A stretch of DNA of 64,000 nucleotides, taken from the NCBI GenBank assembly GCA_026417555.1, contig JAOADA010000003.1, positions 1 to 64,000 of the forward strand. The letters are read 5' to 3'. The DNA is from Brevinematales bacterium (GTDB taxonomy: Bacteria > Spirochaetota > Brevinematia > Brevinematales > Thermospiraceae). Of the stretch, positions 1-8,243 are shown piece by piece. How positions within the stretch are numbered: position 1 is the stretch's first letter; each line of letters starts with the position of its first letter. The translations under genes and the position numbers were made by a program. The notes under the pieces are model-generated. The model did no database searches. It was not told where the DNA came from and saw only the letters and a program-made list of their open reading frames with translations.

Positions 1-210
1 CTTTTCTGGACATTTCAATATTCCTCCCTGAATAAAATTAATAAAATAAATTATTTTTTCTTCAATAAGAGAATCCAACCCTAATCCCATTCCAAATAAG
101 GGAGCATCATTATCAATTTCGTCTTTCTCAAGATCAAGATTTAGCTGCTCAATCAACAAACTTTTCACCCTTTCCAAAATATCCTTTCGCTCTGCAATAT
201 AACTATTCAT
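1..210 (-). CDS. Acyl-carrier-protein-like protein, partial (runs off left edge)
   Basis: Reading leftward from ATG at 210, preceded by a GGAGG site, 70 codons stay open to the window edge. Residues about 39-48 read LFGMGLGLDS, the classic 4'-phosphopantetheine attachment motif of acyl carrier proteins, with the Ser as modification site. The helix after this motif normally has a DALEL-like pattern. Here it reads LIEEKIIYFINF, which is not typical, and neither other frame restores it. A second possible start with its own GGAGG lies at 13. The stretch is more AT-rich than the rest of the window. It could be a divergent carrier protein for a specialised lipid or secondary product, or a decayed one. 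The family call rests on one motif and is moderate. Confidence 0.5.
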   Translation of the reverse strand, partial: MNSYIAERKDILERVKSLLIEQLNLDLEKDEIDNDAPLFGMGLGLDSLIEEKIIYFINFIQGGILKCPEK

Positions 211-632
211 TTTCTCCTCCACTTTAGTGATAAATAATTATAAAATGAAAAAAAAGTCAAGCATTCGCAGATATTTTTGTATTTCATTGATTTCATTGAT
301 CCCCTTGCACAAATAAAATGTATGAGAGAAAGGCATAAGAAATCGAAAGCAAAAAAAACGAAATTAAGATAAACACCTTCACACTTATTAGAAGTAGAAT
401 AAAATTCTATATCCCTTATCCCACCAGATCATACCCATAGCCTGCCAGGCTGTCAAGGGGGAATGTGGGGATGTTTCAAAAAGAGATGGTGGAAGGGGAA
501 AACACGAAAGATATCCAGGGGGGGAGTTTTCCTCTCTAAGAAAGGTGTCCTGAAAAATCCGTAAAAATTTCACTTTTTTGTATTTTTCTTCGTATAAATA
601 AAAAATAATCTTCTCTTTCTAGGAGGAAAATA
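211..632. other. Divergent intergenic region, AT-rich
   Basis: This 422-base gap lies between the leftward carrier-protein-like gene and the rightward amylase. I see no convincing gene. It holds a short palindrome, TAGAAT-AAA-ATTCTA, at 395-409, a tandem TTTCATTGA repeat around 281-300, and a TTGCACAA half-site at 305-312. That half-site resembles the repeats upstream of the second amylase at 61099-61133, but a single copy is weak evidence. Confidence 0.5.
569..598 (+). promoter_or_regulatory. Possible weak promoter of the GH13_6 amylase
   Basis: TTCACT at 569-574 and TATAAA at 593-598 are separated by 18 bases and lie just upstream of the amylase ribosome binding site (AGGAGG, 621-626). The -35 match is poor (4 of 6), so this is tentative. 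Confidence 0.35.
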
Positions 633-3092
633 ATGGTCTTCTCTTCTTTTTTGAAAAAGTTTGGTGTTTTTTTCTGGCTTGGGGTTTTGTTTCTCGGTTC
701 TTGTGCCACCCCACCCCAACCCCCACAACAAAAGACAGACCAATCCCCTCCCACAGTCTCTATCAGTAGCCTCTCAAGCTCCTCTTCGTCGTGCACCGTT
801 ACCGTTTCCTATCAAGATGAGAGTGGGGTAAAAGAGGTATCTCTTTCCATTCTGAAGCCAGGTTTTGTTACCAATATAACTCACACCCTTTCCTCAACTC
901 CTCTCCAGGGAAGTGAAAGCTTTACGGTCCTTTTGCCTGTAGGAAGCTATACTCTCTCTGCTTCGGCGACAGACAAAGGGGGAAACGTGGGTACCACCCC
1001 TACAACCAACATCACTATCACCTCTCCTGATACCCTTCCTCCACTCCTTGAGATCCTCTCTCCTACCAATGGCCAAACGGTAGGAGAAACAGTCACTCTC
1101 ATTCTCTCCCTTTCTGACAATAGTCTCCTTGACTTTTTCTTCTATGAAAAAAATGGGAGCTCAAACTCTTATACCCTGTCCACTCCCAGCACAAATCTCT
1201 CCCTGGTTCTCCCTCTTGAAGAAGGCACCAATCGGATATACCTGTGTGTATACGACAAGGCTGGCCAAAAAACTAACACTCTTCTCTTCCTCATTTCTGA
1301 TAGGGACACTCCAGAGATTTCTATCCTCAGCCCTCTCTCAGGAACCCTCACCAACTCTTCAGCCCTTTTCATTACCGGCACAAGTTTTGTTTCCACAGGT
1401 CTCATCACCGTTGTCCAACTCAGCCTCAATGGGGGTGCTTGGCTTACAGCAAGTGGGACGACAAACTGGAGCTATAGTCTTGGTTGTAGCGAAGGCTCCA
1501 ATCTCATCCGTGCCCGAGCTATCTCTTCTACAGGGAAAACCAACATTGCCCAAATCAGTGTGACCATAGACACTATTCGTCCGATCCTCACCTTCACCAG
1601 TCCTTCTTCAGGGATAACCCTCTCCAATACCTCGGTAACCATCACAGGAACAGCAAGTGACAGTGGTACAGGGGTTGTGGCAACCTACCTCAAAATCGAT
1701 AACGGAAACTTTTTCCCTGTAGGGACCACTTCTTTTAGTTACTTGGTGAATACTCTCTCAGAAGGAAGTCATACAGTAGCCGCCTATGCGATGGATGCCG
1801 CAGGAAACTTTTCCCTTACCAATACCCTCAACTTTACTGTGGTGCTTGTTACCAACACCAATGTGTTTGGATACACAGAATACACCAATCCAAACTACAA
1901 TGGGAACGGCTATGATATCATCCTTCAGGGATTCCATTGGAGTGCCACCAACAGAAATTGGTGGACAACCCTCGCGACGAACGCTCCTTCCATAGCATCG
2001 GCAGGGTTTACGATGGTATGGTTTCCTCCTGTTTCAGATAGCGCTGACAATAATGGATATCTTCCTCGTCGTTGGTATACCCTTGCGTCGTGTTACGGCA
2101 ACGGGAGTTCTCTCTCAAATGCTGTCAGTAGTCTCCGGTCACTCGGCATCAAAGTCATCGCTGACATAGTTATCAATCATCGGGTGGGAACTGCCAACTG
2201 GGCTGATTTTACTGATCCAGCCTTTCCCAACAACAATGCTGCTGTCTGTAGCGATGACGAATGGAAAAACAATGGGGGAAATCCGACGGGGGCCTTGGAT
2301 ACAGGAGCAGGATATGAAGCAGGTCGTGACCTTGACCACACAAACCCAGATGTCCGTTCTTCTATTATTGGATGGATGCGATGGCTAAGAAGAATCGGCT
2401 TTGACGGATGGCGATACGATTATGTGAAAGGGTATCATTCTCGATATAATAGCAATTACAATGAGGCAACAAAACCGTATTTCTCCGTAGGAGAACTCTG
2501 GCCAGACATTTCTGGAGACTATTATGCGTCGGGAAGCGCTATCAACTATCACCGTCAGGCACTCATGAACTGGATAGACAATTCTGGGGGAACCTCTTCT
2601 GTGTTTGATTTCACTACCAAATGGCAGCTCATGCTGGCGGTTGAACGGAACGAATACTGGCGTCTCAAGGATCCAGAGGGAAAACCTATAGGAGCTATAG
2701 GGTGGTGGCCAGCCATGAGTGTGACCTTTGTGGACAATCATGACACAGGATATTCCCCCGGTGGTGGTCAACATCATTGGCCATTTCCTCAAGACAAGCG
2801 TGAAATAGGATATGCCTACATCCTCACCCATCCCGGAATTCCATGTGTCTATTGGTATGACTATTTTGAGAGTGGAAACTCCCTCAAAAACACTATCACT
2901 ACCTTGATCGCTATTCGAAAATCTCAAGGTATCCGTTCCACAAGCCCTATCACCATTCTCAAGGCTGAAGCTACAGAATATGTAGCCCTCATCAATAGCA
3001 ACACTATCGTGAAACTCGGTCCTGGAATGAGCTTCACTACCAACTGGACACTGGCCGCTTATGGAAACAATTGGGCGGTATGGACCAATTAA
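633..3092 (+). CDS. Secreted lipoprotein alpha-amylase, plant-type GH13_6, with four Ig-like domains
   Basis: Endo-acting hydrolase of alpha-1,4-glucans, predicted to be anchored outside the inner membrane. The start has AGGAGG seven bases upstream. The N-terminus is a lipoprotein signal peptide with lipobox LGSC. About residues 38-404 are four consecutive Ig-like beta domains of roughly 90 residues, probably spacers or carbohydrate-binding stalks. The catalytic TIM barrel covers about 412-760. It shows DIVINHR (region I), GWRYDYVKGY with the nucleophile Asp near 595, VGELW with the acid/base Glu near 621, and FVDNHDT with the third Asp. The C-terminal beta sheet ends YGNNWAVWTN. The order, the GWWPA segment before FVDNHDTG and the ending closely recall cereal alpha-amylases, which places it in GH13 subfamily 6. 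It is monocistronic, with a hairpin immediately downstream. Confidence 0.93.
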   Translation: MVFSSFLKKFGVFFWLGVLFLGSCATPPQPPQQKTDQSPPTVSISSLSSSSSSCTVTVSYQDESGVKEVSLSILKPGFVTNITHTLSSTPLQGSESFTVLLPVGSYTLSASATDKGGNVGTTPTTNITITSPDTLPPLLEILSPTNGQTVGETVTLILSLSDNSLLDFFFYEKNGSSNSYTLSTPSTNLSLVLPLEEGTNRIYLCVYDKAGQKTNTLLFLISDRDTPEISILSPLSGTLTNSSALFITGTSFVSTGLITVVQLSLNGGAWLTASGTTNWSYSLGCSEGSNLIRARAISSTGKTNIAQISVTIDTIRPILTFTSPSSGITLSNTSVTITGTASDSGTGVVATYLKIDNGNFFPVGTTSFSYLVNTLSEGSHTVAAYAMDAAGNFSLTNTLNFTVVLVTNTNVFGYTEYTNPNYNGNGYDIILQGFHWSATNRNWWTTLATNAPSIASAGFTMVWFPPVSDSADNNGYLPRRWYTLASCYGNGSSLSNAVSSLRSLGIKVIADIVINHRVGTANWADFTDPAFPNNNAAVCSDDEWKNNGGNPTGALDTGAGYEAGRDLDHTNPDVRSSIIGWMRWLRRIGFDGWRYDYVKGYHSRYNSNYNEATKPYFSVGELWPDISGDYYASGSAINYHRQALMNWIDNSGGTSSVFDFTTKWQLMLAVERNEYWRLKDPEGKPIGAIGWWPAMSVTFVDNHDTGYSPGGGQHHWPFPQDKREIGYAYILTHPGIPCVYWYDYFESGNSLKNTITTLIAIRKSQGIRSTSPITILKAEATEYVALINSNTIVKLGPGMSFTTNWTLAAYGNNWAVWTN

Positions 3093-3101
3093 AGACATCA
3101 T

Positions 3102-3150
3102 TTTTCCATGAAAAGCCCCCTCACTGAGATACGGGGCTTTTCATGGAAAA
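3102..3150 (+). terminator. Terminator hairpin after the amylase
   Basis: Perfect 18-base inverted arms, 3102-3119 and 3133-3150, carry an AAAAGCCCC/GGGGCTTTT core. The T stretch lies inside the right arm (CTTTT) and no separate T-tract follows. Confidence 0.7.
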
Positions 3151-3328
3151 CAAAAGAAAAAGATCTTTGGTGGTGTGCTCCCATAACCTTCCCCTCGAAA
3201 AAGAATCGTCGGATAAACCAAAACGCACACAAATTCGCCTCCTATTGAGAAAACCCTCTCAGAATATCCCCCCTTGCGAACCCTAAAAACACACGAAGCC
3301 TGTCATATCAGAATCTCTCCAAGAAAAT

Positions 3329-3357
3329 TTGACATTTCTCTTTATCTTCTGTATCTT
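3329..3357 (+). promoter_or_regulatory. Sigma-70 promoter of the YugP-like gene
   Basis: TTGACA (3329-3334), a 17-base spacer and TATCTT (3352-3357). Transcription would begin near 3364, so an ATG at 3363 would not be usable, which supports the downstream start at 3393. Confidence 0.75.
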
Positions 3358-3392
3358 TTTTTATGAAAAAGAGATTTCCAAAAGGAGGTTGT

Positions 3393-4073
3393 ATGTATCC
3401 TTTTTTCTATGATCCAAGTATGCTCTTTCTTCTTCCTGCTCTCCTTTTTGCAGCGTGGGCTCAGTGGAAGGTTCAACATACGTTTGCCAAGTATAGTATC
3501 AAACCAAGCCAATCGGGAAAAACGGCAGAGGATATAGCATATCAGATCCTGTTGCAACACGGAATCCAAGACGTTATCATAGAACATACACCGGGACAAC
3601 TTACCGATCATTATGACCCTCGATCCAAAATCCTGCGTCTCTCTGACGCCACCTATGGAAGTGATTCCATTGCAGCCCTGGGAGTCGCTGCTCACGAGGC
3701 AGGACATGCAGTCCAGCATGCACGAGCCTTTATCCCCTTGGTACTTCGCAACCTTATTTATCCTGTGGCTGCTTTTTCATCATACATGGCTTTTCCCCTC
3801 TTTTTCCTGGGCCTTCTGATGGGATTACCCTTTCTCATTAACCTGGGTATCTATCTTTTTGCAGGGACAGTAGCCTTCCATGTAGTGACTTTGCCTGTTG
3901 AAATCGACGCAAGCCGCCGGGCTGTCGCTGCTCTCAAACAGGGATACATGGACGAAAGAGAACTCCGGGGAGTCAAATCCGTACTGACAGCAGCCGCTCT
4001 TACCTATGTGGCTGCCACATTGATGGCTCTTTTGCAACTTTTGCGTCTCTTGTGGCTCCGAAACAGAGAATAA
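3393..4073 (+). CDS. YugP-family zinc-dependent membrane protease
   Basis: A 226-residue integral membrane protein of the neutral zinc metallopeptidase family typified by B. subtilis YugP. The zinc motif HEAGH lies at about residues 101-105, followed by hydrophobic segments around 118-165 and 195-220. The N-terminal MYPFFYDPSMLFLLPALL matches the usual family start and a first membrane helix. I chose ATG 3393 because AAAGGAGG ends five bases before it and the promoter would start the mRNA near 3364. The family is widespread in Firmicutes and spirochaetes and its physiological substrate is not established. It has its own promoter and a hairpin downstream, so it is probably a single-gene unit. 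Confidence 0.88.
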   Translation: MYPFFYDPSMLFLLPALLFAAWAQWKVQHTFAKYSIKPSQSGKTAEDIAYQILLQHGIQDVIIEHTPGQLTDHYDPRSKILRLSDATYGSDSIAALGVAAHEAGHAVQHARAFIPLVLRNLIYPVAAFSSYMAFPLFFLGLLMGLPFLINLGIYLFAGTVAFHVVTLPVEIDASRRAVAALKQGYMDERELRGVKSVLTAAALTYVAATLMALLQLLRLLWLRNRE

Positions 4074-4100
4074 ATTCTCCCCACCCCATTCCCCAAAAGA

Positions 4101-4135
4101 CCCTTTCGTGGACATGTCCTCTTTCCACGAAAGGG
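4101..4135 (+). terminator. Terminator-like hairpin
   Basis: CCCTTTCGTGG at 4101-4111 pairs perfectly with CCACGAAAGGG at 4125-4135. No T-tract follows. It lies between the protease gene and the next promoter. Confidence 0.5.
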
Positions 4136-4192
4136 TGTGGCCTCCCCGGCAGAGAGGCAGAGGGAAAACCCCGACCTCAGGGGAGTATCTGC

Positions 4193-4221
4193 TTGCATTT
4201 TTTTTAGATTTGCTCTATACT
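4193..4221 (+). promoter_or_regulatory. Promoter of the rodZ-rimO-pgsA-pgpA-fur operon
   Basis: TTGCAT (4193-4198), a 17-base spacer and TATACT (4216-4221). Transcription would start near 4228, forty bases before the first gene. Confidence 0.7.
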
Positions 4222-4267
4222 TAAAAAAGAGGGTTTTCTATTCAAAAATCCCTAGCAAGGAGTATCC

Positions 4268-5362
4268 ATGGCCGAAAAAAAGACCGTGGGGGATATGCTA
4301 AGTGAGGCCAGACGAGAAAAGGGGCTCTCTCTGGATGAAATTGCCCGAGAAACCAACATCTCAAGGGCGTATTTAGAAGCGTTTGAAAAAAACGATTTCT
4401 CCGTGTTTCCAGCCGAAGCCTATGTGGTAGGTTTTTTGAAAACGTATGCTGAAATTCTAGACCTGGATGCCACTACCCTTATCAGTGCCTACAAGCACCA
4501 GATTCAACTTGACCAGGAAGTTCCGCTGGAAGAACTCGTGGGTAAGCGCATTCCATGGTATGCTCAGATATCTCCTTCCCTCTGGAGACAGATCATTATG
4601 ATCAGTTTAGGGTTGATTGTCTTTTTTGGACTCGTCCTCATCTTTATTCAGATAGCAAGTTCCTCCCCAGCCAACCGTCCTACCAGTGGGAGAAGCCTCT
4701 CTCACTTCTCAGAGGCCACCCTCCCTCTCCTTAGCCATCAAAAATTCAAAGTGGGACAGGATTTCTTCATCACGAACGCAAAAAACAAAACTATCCATGT
4801 CGTCTTTGAGAAACAAAACCTCGACAAATCCCTCCTCGTTCAGATCAATGGTCGAAAATACAATCTCAAACAACAAGAGGTTTTTGCCTTGGATACCGAT
4901 GGAGACTCCCAAAATGATTTTGTCCTTGAGATCCTCTCAGCCAAACCCCAGGCTATTCGGGTAAATGCTTCTCTTTTGCAAGCCGATCAAACCCTCGCTT
5001 TCAAAAGTATTCTTGGCATCAATTCCCAGTTCATGGAAGGCCACATCGCTCAGGAAAATCTCCTCTATACGGCTAACGAGATGGGAGAGATCCCCATTAA
5101 AATTCAAGGCATAGACACTGGTTTTTGCCAGCTTGTCGTCGACAATAACGAACCAGAAACACTTCAGATTGAACGGGGATTCTCCAAGGAAGTGAGATTC
5201 AAACAATATATCATCCTTTCGTTAGGAAATGCTGCCGCTGTAAAACTGTTTGTCAATAACCGAGAAGAGAACGGTGGAGGATGGGGCGAAGTCAACAAAA
5301 GCATCATCTATTGGAAAAAAGAGCGCAATCGTTACAATCTCGTTCGCACTTTCTTGCGGTAG
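4268..5362 (+). CDS. RodZ-like helix-turn-helix membrane protein
   Basis: A 364-residue bitopic membrane protein. Residues 1-80 form a RodZ-type helix-turn-helix domain (MLSEARREKGLSLDEIA and RAYLEAFEKNDF), which in the family contacts MreB. A single membrane helix spans about 109-131. The remaining 230 residues should be periplasmic and do not look like the standard RodZ DUF4115 domain to me. It is the first gene of an operon: rimO begins 14 bases after its stop. RodZ next to pgsA is a common bacterial arrangement, here with rimO between. Its likely role is linking the MreB scaffold to the cell wall machinery. The N-terminal call is solid and the periplasmic part is uncharacterised. Confidence 0.82.
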   Translation: MAEKKTVGDMLSEARREKGLSLDEIARETNISRAYLEAFEKNDFSVFPAEAYVVGFLKTYAEILDLDATTLISAYKHQIQLDQEVPLEELVGKRIPWYAQISPSLWRQIIMISLGLIVFFGLVLIFIQIASSSPANRPTSGRSLSHFSEATLPLLSHQKFKVGQDFFITNAKNKTIHVVFEKQNLDKSLLVQINGRKYNLKQQEVFALDTDGDSQNDFVLEILSAKPQAIRVNASLLQADQTLAFKSILGINSQFMEGHIAQENLLYTANEMGEIPIKIQGIDTGFCQLVVDNNEPETLQIERGFSKEVRFKQYIILSLGNAAAVKLFVNNREENGGGWGEVNKSIIYWKKERNRYNLVRTFLR

Positions 5363-5375
5363 GAGGAAAAGCTCT

Positions 5376-6698
5376 TTGAAAAAGGTCTTTCTCGATGCCC
5401 TCGGATGCCCAAAAGCCCTTGTTGATGCTGAAAGAATAGCCTACTTTCTCCAAACACATGACTATACTCTTGTTTTTCATCCAGAAGAGGCAGATATTAT
5501 CGTCGTCAACACCTGCGGCTTTATTGAGGACGCCAAACAAGAATCCATCGATACTCTCCTGAGCTATGTTGAACTCAAAAAAAACAATCCCTCCCTTGAG
5601 ATTGTAGCTACAGGATGCCTCACAGAACGTTATAAACAAGAACTTCTCTCCCTTATCCCAGAGATAGATCACGCTACAGGGGTCAAGGATCCTCATTTGG
5701 TGCTGGAGGCTCTTCAGAAACCTTCCTACACTGATACTCGTGCTTACACAGATATCCATTGGAAAACAGAACGTTCTCTTGTGTTTTCTGGTTTCGCTTA
5801 TGCCTATCTCAAAGTCTCTGAGGGATGCAACCGTGCGTGTGGTTTTTGTGTCATTCCTCACATCCGTGGCCCCCAGCGTAGTCGTCCGATGGAGGACATT
5901 GTAGAGGAGGCCCGTTTTCTTCGGGATCAAGGGATTGAAGAACTCATCCTCATCGCAGAAGATACCACAAGTTATGGGCTTGATCTCTATGGGAAGCGTT
6001 CCCTTTCGCTCCTTCTTCCACAATTGGTGGAAGTGGGGTTTCCTTGGATCCGTATCATGTACCTTTACCCAGAACCAGAGGTGCTCACTCTTGTAGCGAT
6101 GATGAAAGACTACCCTCCTCTTGTTCCGTATATTGACATTCCCCTACAACACGCAAGTGAACGTATTCTCCTCTCTATGAGGAGAGGGGGCAGTCCTACT
6201 GAGCTTCTTTCCTATCTTGACAAGATACGCAATATCATCCCTGATATTGCGATTCGATCAGCCTTTATTGTAGGGTATCCTGGAGAAACCGAAGAAGACG
6301 TTGAAATCCTTGCTCGCTTTCTTGAAGAAGCCCAACTTGATAGAGTGGGTTTTTTTGCTTACTCGGACGAAGAAGGGAGCTTTTCCGCCACCCTTACTCC
6401 CAAGATAGCCAAAAAAACGCTCAAAGAAAGAATCTCCTATCTCGCCTCTGTACAAAAGGCTATCTCTGAGAAACGGCTTTCTCGTTTCATAGGAAAAACC
6501 CTTCTCTGTATTGATGAGGGAAAACAAAAAGTCATCCGGGGAAAACCCTATCGCTTCCTTCGTACCCCCTATGATGCCCCTGATATCGATGGGGGGGTGT
6601 TTGTGCCTTGGGATGATTCTCTTGAAGGAAAAATCTTTCACCGTGTCCATATCGAGGCTTTAGAGAAGTCGTATGATCTTAAGGGGACAATCGTATGA
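5376..6698 (+). CDS. rimO: Ribosomal protein S12 methylthiotransferase RimO
   Basis: A radical SAM enzyme that adds a methylthio group to the conserved Asp of ribosomal protein S12. The N-terminal UPF0004 domain begins KKVFLDALGCPKALVDAE, typical of RimO rather than MiaB, and carries further Cys residues in NTCGF and ATGCL. The radical SAM cluster motif CNRACGFC (CX3CX2C) sits near residues 151-158. A TRAM-like segment closes the protein. The start is judged to be TTG at 5376, because AGGAGG lies at 5361-5366 and the family N-terminus begins exactly there. The open frame extends upstream but overlaps rodZ without homology. Its last bases overlap pgsA (ATGA). The length of about 440 residues is normal. 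Confidence 0.94.
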   Translation: MKKVFLDALGCPKALVDAERIAYFLQTHDYTLVFHPEEADIIVVNTCGFIEDAKQESIDTLLSYVELKKNNPSLEIVATGCLTERYKQELLSLIPEIDHATGVKDPHLVLEALQKPSYTDTRAYTDIHWKTERSLVFSGFAYAYLKVSEGCNRACGFCVIPHIRGPQRSRPMEDIVEEARFLRDQGIEELILIAEDTTSYGLDLYGKRSLSLLLPQLVEVGFPWIRIMYLYPEPEVLTLVAMMKDYPPLVPYIDIPLQHASERILLSMRRGGSPTELLSYLDKIRNIIPDIAIRSAFIVGYPGETEEDVEILARFLEEAQLDRVGFFAYSDEEGSFSATLTPKIAKKTLKERISYLASVQKAISEKRLSRFIGKTLLCIDEGKQKVIRGKPYRFLRTPYDAPDIDGGVFVPWDDSLEGKIFHRVHIEALEKSYDLKGTIV

Positions 6699-7324
6699 GA
6701 AGAGCAGAGCTTTTCACCCTTCCCAATATCCTCACCTATCTCCGGATAGGGCTTATTCCTTTTATTGTGGGATTGATTTTCATCAATTCCTGGGAAAGCC
6801 TAACACTTGCTTTTGTGTTGTATGGGATTTCTGCCCTCACAGATACCTTTGATGGCATTATTGCACGAAAGCTTAATCAGTCTACTGAATGGGGGGCCTA
6901 CATTGATCCTCTCGCTGATAAATTTCTTGTGTGGGCTGTGTATGGAGTATTCTGTACCCTTCCTTTTCTTCATATCCCGTGGTATGTTGTTCTCCCTCTT
7001 TTCTTGAGGGATATTTTTGTCACGTGGCTCCGAGGATACGCCAAACGTCATGGGTTATCTTTCAAGACTTCCTTCGTAGCCAAGGCAAAAACCACCTTTC
7101 AGATGATAGGCATCACGTTGATTATGGGATTCATGTGGGTTCTCAAAAGCCTCGCTCGCTGGATATACCAAAGTCCCCTCGGTTACAGTGAGGTTATACG
7201 TCGTCTCCGTCTTCCAGAATGGGTGGAGTACTTTCCTCTCAGCTTGACAATCCTCATTGTCCTCTTTACCCTATACACAGGGTGGGATTATTACCAAAAA
7301 ATGTCTCCCGGAGGAAAAAAATGA
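6695..7324 (+). CDS. pgsA: CDP-diacylglycerol-glycerol-3-phosphate 3-phosphatidyltransferase
   Basis: Makes phosphatidylglycerophosphate from CDP-diacylglycerol and glycerol-3-phosphate, the committed step to phosphatidylglycerol and cardiolipin. The CDP-alcohol phosphatidyltransferase signature DG-X2-AR-X8-G-X3-D-X3-D is complete, from DGIIARKL through GAYIDPLADK, at about residues 53-75. It has several membrane helices and normal length (209 residues). The start overlaps the rimO stop by four bases and the stop overlaps the pgpA start by four bases, so translation is probably coupled. The next gene encodes the phosphatase that acts on its product. Confidence 0.94.
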   Translation: MRRAELFTLPNILTYLRIGLIPFIVGLIFINSWESLTLAFVLYGISALTDTFDGIIARKLNQSTEWGAYIDPLADKFLVWAVYGVFCTLPFLHIPWYVVLPLFLRDIFVTWLRGYAKRHGLSFKTSFVAKAKTTFQMIGITLIMGFMWVLKSLARWIYQSPLGYSEVIRRLRLPEWVEYFPLSLTILIVLFTLYTGWDYYQKMSPGGKK

Positions 7325-7818
7325 ACACGATAAAGAATGCTTTGCACGGTATCGTAGACTTTCTTGTTACAGGTTTTTACACGGGGTATTTTCCCTTTAT
7401 GCCAGGCACTTTTGGGAGTCTGGTGGGAGTGCTTCTCTTTGTCCTTCTTTCCCCCTTAGGGATATGGTTGTACATTCTCTGGGGAGGGCTTCTCCTTCTT
7501 GCTATCCCTATCACTACCTATGCCGAAAAACACCTCTACGCCAAAAAAGATCCAAGCGTTATTGTGATTGACGAAGTAATAGGAATGATAGCCACCCTTT
7601 TCACCTTTCCCTTTCAGGGGGATTTCGAGAGCTGGAGATACATCATCTTGGGTTTTCTTCTTTTTAGACTTTTTGACATCACCAAGCCTACCCCTATCGC
7701 TTCCCTTCAAAAGATCCATGGGGGGATTGGTGTCATGATCGATGATCTCTTTGCAGCCCTCTATGCCAATGTCATTCTTCAGATTGTCCGTTTTGCCCCT
7801 TCTGTCCTCCCTCTTTAG
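7321..7818 (+). CDS. pgpA: Phosphatidylglycerophosphatase A
   Basis: Dephosphorylates phosphatidylglycerophosphate to phosphatidylglycerol, directly after PgsA in the pathway. The PgpA signatures MPGTFGSLVG (about residues 26-35) and VIVIDEVIGM (about 79-88) are present, with four membrane segments. The start at 7321 follows GGAGG and overlaps the pgsA stop (ATGA). The frame stays open upstream to 7219 but only overlaps pgsA there. Length 165 residues, as expected. Confidence 0.92.
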   Translation: MNTIKNALHGIVDFLVTGFYTGYFPFMPGTFGSLVGVLLFVLLSPLGIWLYILWGGLLLLAIPITTYAEKHLYAKKDPSVIVIDEVIGMIATLFTFPFQGDFESWRYIILGFLLFRLFDITKPTPIASLQKIHGGIGVMIDDLFAALYANVILQIVRFAPSVLPL

Positions 7819-7820
7819 CT

Positions 7821-8243
7821 ATGAAACAGAAACCCTCCCTTCTCCGGCAAAGAATTATGCGTCTTTTTGAAAACCAAGCCCCCTATCCTCTCTGTGTTCA
7901 TGATATCCACCAGCATTTTCCCCACGTTCACAAAACATCTATTTATCGCGCCTTGGAATACCTTCAGAAAGAAGGGCTGGTAGAGAGTTTTGTTCTCCCT
8001 TGTACACAAATGGGAATCCAAACCTATTACCTCTCAAGCCATCACCACAACCATTTCTTTCATTGTGAACAATGTCACCGTTTCTTTCCCCTCACCAGTT
8101 GTCCTCTCCCCCAGGAGGTATTTGCGAAACCGTATCACGTGAGCCAGCATGTGTTTTATCTGGTGGGCATTTGTCCTGAATGCTTTTCCCATAACAGTCA
8201 AAACTCCGTCGATGATACGGAGAAAGCCCATAACGAACAATAG
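7821..8243 (+). CDS. Fur-family metal-responsive regulator
   Basis: A 140-residue winged-helix repressor of the Fur/Zur/PerR family. The DNA-binding half shows the recognition pattern VHKTSIYRALEYLQKEGLV. The metal half has the histidine-rich stretch SSHHHNHFFHCEQCHRFF and a second CPEC pair near residue 122, the structural zinc site. Which metal it senses cannot be told from sequence, though the His/Cys-rich region would suit zinc or iron. It starts two bases after the pgpA stop, so it belongs to the rodZ operon. Its last 152 bases, including the CPEC codons, overlap the 3' end of rnhB on the other strand. Confidence 0.88.
   Translation: MKQKPSLLRQRIMRLFENQAPYPLCVHDIHQHFPHVHKTSIYRALEYLQKEGLVESFVLPCTQMGIQTYYLSSHHHNHFFHCEQCHRFFPLTSCPLPQEVFAKPYHVSQHVFYLVGICPECFSHNSQNSVDDTEKAHNEQ

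Noticed and set aside
2385-3101. Long open frame on the minus strand opposite the first amylase (238 codons)
   Set aside because: It is the shadow of a well-supported GH13 catalytic domain and has no ribosome binding site or recognisable motif.
5304-6023. 239-codon minus-strand frame opposite rimO
   Set aside because: RimO on the other strand has full cluster motifs; this frame has none.
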